A DNA stretch of 64,000 nt from Rhizoctonia solani (Eukaryota > Basidiomycota > Agaricomycetes > Cantharellales > Ceratobasidiaceae), in assembly GCF_016906535.1 (NCBI RefSeq), contig NC_057379.1, forward strand, positions 868,001 through 932,000. Reading direction: 5' to 3'. Of this stretch, positions 58,373 through 64,000 are shown piece by piece. Below the pieces are notes generated by a model, which was given only the letters and a program-made list of their open reading frames with translations, was not told the origin of the DNA and did not search any database. Position 1 is the first letter of the stretch. Each line of letters opens with the position of its first letter. A program made the translations under genes and the position numbers.

Positions 58373-60554
58373 TTTCAATTCTTCGTTCGATCCTATGAGG
58401 TTTATGAAGCGAAAAGTATGAGATATGATAACATCATAGTTAATATGTGCTTCTCTGTCATTTTTACTCCACTCATTCTTTAGAACTTGTTTATGATTGG
58501 TGATACAATCAGGATGGTGCACAGGTGGTTGCCTTTTGTCCGATTAAATGTATTTTTATTTGTCGAAACAACTCGACGTGATGTATGGTAGTCTAATTTG
58601 AATTTTCTTACGCATATACGTGGCTTTGTGTCCAAGGTTCTGTGAGGCACATGTGTATAGTATTCTCGTGCTGGCTCATTTACACAGCGCTCGACCGAAA
58701 CTCATAAACATCATCAAACCCATCACCAGCTGCTTATCCAGTATCTACCCGCGGCGAAGCAAATGGCGAGGCCAGTCTGAAAGGTAACATAGATGTATGT
58801 AGCATGCAATGCAGGTATCGTGGTTTTTTGTGATCAACCGGCCACTGTAAGTGATACCTTAAAGATCTTGGCTTTCGGCCTGAAATATTTTCAATCCGGA
58901 CGACTACTATATGGTTTAGTGTTGAACTATGATCGGCCAACTACGACTAAAAGATTTTTACCCACAAGCAGGTTTCCATCAACCCATACAATTCCACAAA
59001 CTCAAATCTAAACCACTAGCCTGAACCAAGGGCGAGGACCATCGGTTGTGAGAAAGCCTGTCTTCGCCCCTTTCTATTTAATAGATTCATCGGGGTCCTA
59101 TCAATTGGTAAAATCGATTATCGGATATACGTCCAAGTTCCATCCAGGTTTAGTGGAGTCGACGTGGAGATGGGAGGGCATCTGTAGTGCCCGAGACGAT
59201 GATGTGTGTATTCTGAAAGGTGTTTAACTAATTCCGAGTTGGTTCCAGGGTTGAGATCTCAGGATGGAGGAATGTCACTTGCTTTGAATCCAAGGCAAAA
59301 CGCGAGACATGTCCTCGTTCCCGTTAGTTCATTTTCAATTTGGGCGATTTTCTTGGCTTTCGAAGGATATGCGCTACGCGACTATGCTCAAGGTTAACTG
59401 AATTCGCCGATAACACTCCCGGATGTTCCAAAAGCAAGAAGGGTGAATATATTCAGATCCTATAAGCATATCCCCAAAAAACCAATGGCTTGCCGGAAAC
59501 AATACCTTATCGCAGCCATTGACACATGTTGAACACTGAGGCCATATGTAGTTAACGTATACACGACGAAGCAAGCCAAATTGCAACGAGAGTGGGTTCT
59601 GGATATGCTTACATTACGGTTATGTTTCCACCAGGTCGGCGAAAAATCAATTTTCATTTGCATACATTTGAACGCTACCATAGAATTGATGCATTTACCC
59701 ATAATCGTAATGACCTTGACGATCCTCAATTGGCACCAGGGTTAGTCCCCCCGTGTGCACGTCTTCCCGAAGCTACCAAATTCGGCCTCCGGTGCAGCCT
59801 GCCGAGGCCGCTTGATCTTGTAGCTAAATTATCTCCCCGGTGGACATCAAGGAACTGCGGCCGAAAACGATCACGTTCTGGAGAATATTATATTGGGCAT
59901 CCAGACTCTCGTCCTTGACAAGTATACTTCCCGCATATAGAAAACTCACGAAGTATCGATAATATAAACTCTGAACTGGTTGCCATAGAATGGGATATCT
60001 GAGAGGGAAGGGCGTTGTTTCCGGTTAATCTATCGGCCCAGTTAATCACACGGTACCACGGCACGCTAAGACTAATTTGTGGCGCATACACTGGGGTGTG
60101 GCGTAGAGATTGACTATGCGAAGGGTGGTCAAAGGCGTTGACGTTTGCATGGACCCCAGCATACCTTACAGACCTCACGACATGCGATAAAGGTCATTTT
60201 AGTTGATGTTATAGTCAAATAATCGACTTAGGCATGCTCGATCACCATACACTGTCCTGAAAGCCAAACGCCTTAAACTGAGGTAGGACTGATCGCCAAT
60301 ATGTCGGTTAGGTTTGTATATCTTATATCGTATAGATCAAGACCTTGAATATCACTTTCAGAATTAGTCGAGAAATGATCTGCGTCGATGTTTTAAACGA
60401 AGCTCGTGGGGGCAGGTGACGTCCGACCGTTGTTAACAGTCGCTATTTATAGTATTCCTGAGCCTGTAGGTCTACAACGATACCGAGGTGGATGTGCGAT
60501 TACAGCAAAATGGGAAATTAACTGTCGGAGGAAACCGTGGGCGTTGATGTATAA
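58373..60554. other. Intergenic region with short unassigned frames
   Basis: About 2.2 kb. Plus-strand frames around 58793-59011 and 59592-59918 (VMFPPGRRKINFHLHTFERY) are somewhat protein-like but show no known motif, start or splice pattern that I can defend. There may be one small uncharacterised gene. Confidence 0.3.
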
Positions 60555-62629
60555 CTAACTAGACTTGGGCGGCTCCCTCGTGTTCTCAGCCAGCCTCTCT
60601 CGCACCTTAGAAACTTCGAGGTTCCAGTTAGTTTTGTATACGACAAATATTGAGATGGCGGCTGCACAGAATAGTGCAATAGCAAGTCCAGCCCAGAGCC
60701 CCTTGAGTCCTAGATCAGCCCAAAATGCCAACGCAACACCGACAGGTAAACCTGTGTATTACTTTGTTAGCTAAACCATATGTTTGGTTTACTTGGGATG
60801 TGAGCCCTTATGATTTCGAGCTTACCAATAATATAATATGAGCATATATTGATTATGGCACCGAGGCCGAGCATTCCCCGAGCTCTTAGAACACCGTCGC
60901 TTACAGCTGTTGCTCCATCAACAACCTAAAGGGTTAGTAGTTAGCAAGAATACGGCCAGGTTGAAAACGGAGTATACCTGGAAAAGCGCAACTAGAGGAA
61001 GTACAGACGCAACAAGCGACGCAACGTTTTCATCGTTGTTGAACAAATATCCCCAATTGGTCCGGAAGGTCATAAAGATCGTGCTAGGATGATGATGCCC
61101 TTTAGACTGGGGTAAGGTCCAATAGATTATTGATCCATACCTAAGGGTTAGAGCTATTATCAACGACATCCCGATGGCAGTTTCAGCTGCTAGTTTGGCC
61201 ATCTGTGCTTGTCCTGAACCTAGGAGATTCCCTACCCTTACTGTGGTAGCCATTCCAAGGGAGTAGGGTGTCTGAAATGCAGTTGAACTCGATGTTAGAA
61301 GAACGCTCTGCGCCGCCAGCGGGACGGGACCCAGTCTGCACCGTATGAATGAAGGAGAAATCAATACGGAACCATAGTAGACTTACTGGGAGGCTGCCAG
61401 AGCTACGAATTCCCAGGACCACCATTCACTAGCTATTTGTCCCACTCCTGAGAGCCCCAGCCTGAATAGCTTTCCGATTTCACGAAAACATTGTCTATTG
61501 ATAGGGTGAAATGCGGTGTTTGGGATGAACCACCGTGCATATACCAACGAAATGATGGCCATCAAATTGAACGATAAACTGCTGGCAATTGGGGCTCCGA
61601 TGAAGCTATATATGTCCATCGATCAGAGTAACCAAAGCCAGGTTTCTGTATATTAAAGTCCAGACTTACCCAGCATTCACGGGCTCTGGACCCCATACAA
61701 GGAGCCAGCACAATAGAGCGTTGATAGGCGCGGTTACGGCCATGATCATGGTAGGGATGTGCACGAGGCCTTGTGCTTGGTAAAATCGTCTAGAAGTGTG
61801 GGCGGATGTCTATGCCAGGTACCAAGGGGCCAACAGAACTGCTTACCTTAGAATTATGCTAATAGCTTGGCCTGGTAAGCTGAAACTGAACCAACGCAAA
61901 TACACCCCAGCCAGGTGTGCAATGGCTGGCTCCTGCCTGAGCTTTAGTAGTATCGCCTCGGCGTTCAACCAAATGAAGAGAATAGGCTATGCTGTAGTAA
62001 GCATTGGCCCGACGTGATAATTCATGATTGTACTTACAACTAGTATTAGTGTAACCAACACCATCATTCTTTGGGTCCAGAGGCCAACGTTCTCAGGCCG
62101 GCCGCTAGTCCATGCTTGTGGTAACAATGAATCAAGCGCGCTCGCAAAACCATGGATTATGCTTAAACCTGTCACATTTGCTGTCATAGACCCCAAAGTG
62201 GAGCCCGCAAGGGCATCAGTTGATATGTGCCCGATTGATATTACCGAGGCCATCATGAGGGAATACTCAAGGATCTGAGTTCTATGAGAAAAGTATTCAA
62301 ACTTGGGCAGGAGTACGAATAAGCACACAAGCTTACCCAAATATTGGGAGAGCGTAACGGAGTAAGACCTGACCGAATTTGTGGGAATAACATAGAGCGG
62401 GCTAAATACGTATATGGCCTGCTTTGATGGAACTCACCCAGCTCTCAGCCTTGATAATAGAGATAGTGTAAATTAGACGTCCATCTCTATGCTTTTGTGG
62501 TAGTAACGGTGTATTCTCTGACACTGGACTAGCTGTGAGAGTGTTTGGTGTTGCTGATTGGGTGTAAACAGTAGTGTCGTCACGAGAGTTTTCAAAATCA
62601 GTTCCTAATGTCTGAATAGATGCGGCCAT
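60555..62629 (-). CDS. MATE family efflux transporter, intact copy
   Basis: The product begins MAASIQTLGTDFENSRDDTT, a hydrophilic N-terminus. The core follows in family order: ILEYSLMMASVISIGHISTD, SIIHGFASALDSLLPQAWTS, NVGLWTQRMMVLVTLILV, the LRQEPAIAHLAGVYLRW block, QAQGLVHIPTMIMAVTAPI, SGVGQIASEWWSWEFVALAA, LAAQSVLLTSSS, ATTVRVGNLLGSGQAQMAKL and NWGYLFNNDENV. The last part has a C-terminal helix pair and KTNWNLEV, ending at 60555. Twelve transmembrane segments are expected; MATE proteins exchange cationic drugs or metabolites for protons or Na+ at the plasma membrane or vacuole. About ten short introns. It is clearly related to the damaged gene at 16.1-18.0 kb and keeps the helix (AIGMSLIIALTL) missing there. 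It diverges from NAA15, with 246 bases between the start codons. Confidence 0.87.
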
Positions 62630-62875
62630 GGTAATTTATGAGTGTTATATGTGTATCGTTTGAGTCCCTATCCACAGCAGCGATATCACATACGGTGCCT
62701 ATCTGCTTAAGCACAAGGACGGCGGCAGAACGAAAAGCAAAAGACAAGATATGTAATTTCAATGATTCAAACTGAACAAATTCGTAGACCGTGGACCGGC
62801 GCCTAAGAGGCATTGAGCTCATCGAACAGATTTTCGTTCAACCACCCAATAAAACGCCCCAGTCTTGCGGACGAA

Positions 62876-64000
62876 ATGCCACCGAAGGCACTCCCCAAGC
62901 CGGTAGTCCTTGCTTCCAAGGAACAATCATTGTTCAAGGAACTGTTGGTACGCAGTTCATTTAAATGGATAATATTGAATATACGCATAACACCCTTGTC
63001 CACAGAGTCTTTACGAGACTAGGCAGTATAAGAAGGCCATTAAGACGGCCGACACTATATTGAAGAAGGCACCTACCCATGGGGGTAAGTAGATTTACCA
63101 GGACACCATATTACTTTGTGTCAACTTTAATTACACAGAGACGATATGCATGAAAGGGCTGGTGTTCACAAACATGCCAGGTAAACGAGATGAAGGTGTT
63201 GAACTGGTCAGGAAAGGACTCGCACTTGGATTAGAATCCCACATCTGCTGGCATGTATATGGTCTGGTCTTGAAGCAGGACAAGAATTATGCGCAAGCGC
63301 TGGGTGCGTATAGCAGGGCATTGAAATACGATGTGGTGAGTTCTATATTTAGAAACGGATATCCACATATGCGTGATGTGGTAAAAATTAGGACAATATG
63401 AATATCCTCCGAGACGCTGCCCAGCTGCAAATGCAGCTCCGGCAGTTCGATCAACTTGTGCAAACGCGACACACCCTACTGGCATTGAGGCCAACCATGA
63501 GACAAAGTTGGGTTGCCCTTGCCGTAGCCTACCAAATGAATGATGACCTCGAGAGAGCCGACAAGGTTCTAGTGAGCTACAAATCAATGCTCAAGGTGGG
63601 TACTTCGGTTTTGGTATCGAACTTAACATGACAAACTTGATTTTTCATATAGAACGTTCCGGATTACGATTTCGAACACTCGGAGTTGCTTTTGTATCAT
63701 TTGCGCATCATGGAGAATTTAGGAAAACATGAGGAAGTACTTGCAGCACTGGATGTATATTCGAAGCAAAGGCAGATTCTCGATCGGACGGCCATTGTTG
63801 AATTTAGGGGTGCGTGATACGTGCATTAAGCTTCATGGTTAATTCGTTGACCCGGCCTCAGCTCGCAATCTCAGCCAGGCAAACAGGAAAGCGGAAGCCG
63901 CGCATGAATGGACAACTTTAATAGAGCAGAATTACGAGTCGTACGCATACTATCGAGGGCTCCTGTCTACCCAGGATATTGATCTCGGTAAGAATACGCT
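62876..64000 (+). CDS. NAA15: NAA15 homologue, NatA N-terminal acetyltransferase auxiliary subunit (3' truncated by window)
   Basis: The protein begins MPPKALPKPVVLASKEQSLF, then RQYKKAIKTADTILKKAP and a chain of TPR helices. They read ETICMKGLVFTNMPGKRDEG, ARGLALGL-like VRKGLALGLESHICWHVYG, LVLKQDKNYAQALGAYSRAL, IQLRDAAQLQ-like NILRDAAQLQMQLRQFDQLV, RHTLLALRPTMRQSWVALAV and DYDFEHSELLLYHLRIMENL. Naa15 (Nat1) is the ribosome-bound scaffold that activates Naa10 to acetylate small N-terminal residues co-translationally. Each exon is short, with standard introns, and all frames join. The window ends inside the TPR array, so the C-terminal two thirds lie beyond 64000. Identification is strong from the N-terminal sequence and TPR order. 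Confidence 0.9.

Overview
This 64 kb window is nuclear DNA of a filamentous basidiomycete. The evidence is densely intron-split genes (introns mostly 50-60 bases, GT-AG), no operons, and gene families typical of Agaricomycetes: F-box proteins, O-methylsterigmatocystin-oxidoreductase-like P450s, FluG-like amidohydrolase/glutamine synthetase fusions and fungal MATE transporters. A secreted GEgh16 protein, a family known from plant-infecting fungi, fits a plant-associated species such as a Rhizoctonia/Ceratobasidium relative; that placement is inference.

Layout. 0-6.2 kb: 3' end of a snurportin-1 gene (+), a TRIC-like membrane protein (-), a FluG-like fusion enzyme (+). 7.7-10.3 kb: a Ca2+/H+ exchanger (-). 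11.4-13.8 kb: an unrecognised disordered protein (-). 15.4-18.0 kb: a 274-base tandem duplication followed by a damaged MATE transporter (+). 18.9-20.2 kb: BAG-domain protein 1 (+). 21.7-23.2 kb: F-box protein (+). 24.7-26.1 kb: GEgh16 secreted protein with Kex2-delimited repeats (-), divergent from an SWC5 homologue (+, 26.8-27.8 kb). About 7 kb without a recognisable gene follows. 35.0-36.9 kb: bHLH transcription factor (+). 39.5-40.9 kb: BAG-domain protein 2 (+). 41.4-43.8 kb: cytochrome P450 (-). 46.1-47.4 kb: Bin3-type RNA methyltransferase (-), sharing a 123-base divergent promoter with the cohesin regulator PDS5 (+, 47.5-53.1 kb). 54.3-55.4 kb: NAD(P)-binding oxidoreductase (-). 55.7-58.4 kb: MDR reductase carrying a roughly 435-residue insertion (+). 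60.6-62.6 kb: intact MATE transporter (-). 62.9 kb to the end: NAA15, cut by the window edge (+).

The genes do not form a pathway; this is a mixed chromosomal region of housekeeping genes (PDS5, NAA15, SWC5, snurportin, Bin3 methyltransferase) and accessory genes (P450, MATE, GEgh16, F-box). Two families are present twice, BAG and MATE.

The strongest oddities are the GEgh16 protein whose C-terminus is built from a duplicated exon ending in Lys-Arg sites, and the MDR enzyme with a long low-complexity insertion between its catalytic and nucleotide-binding halves. Many otherwise well-conserved genes show single-base frame breaks, often at short homopolymer runs. This points to residual assembly errors, so reading-frame breaks here should not be taken as pseudogenes without read support. 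Exon boundaries are read by eye; spans are genomic extents including introns.
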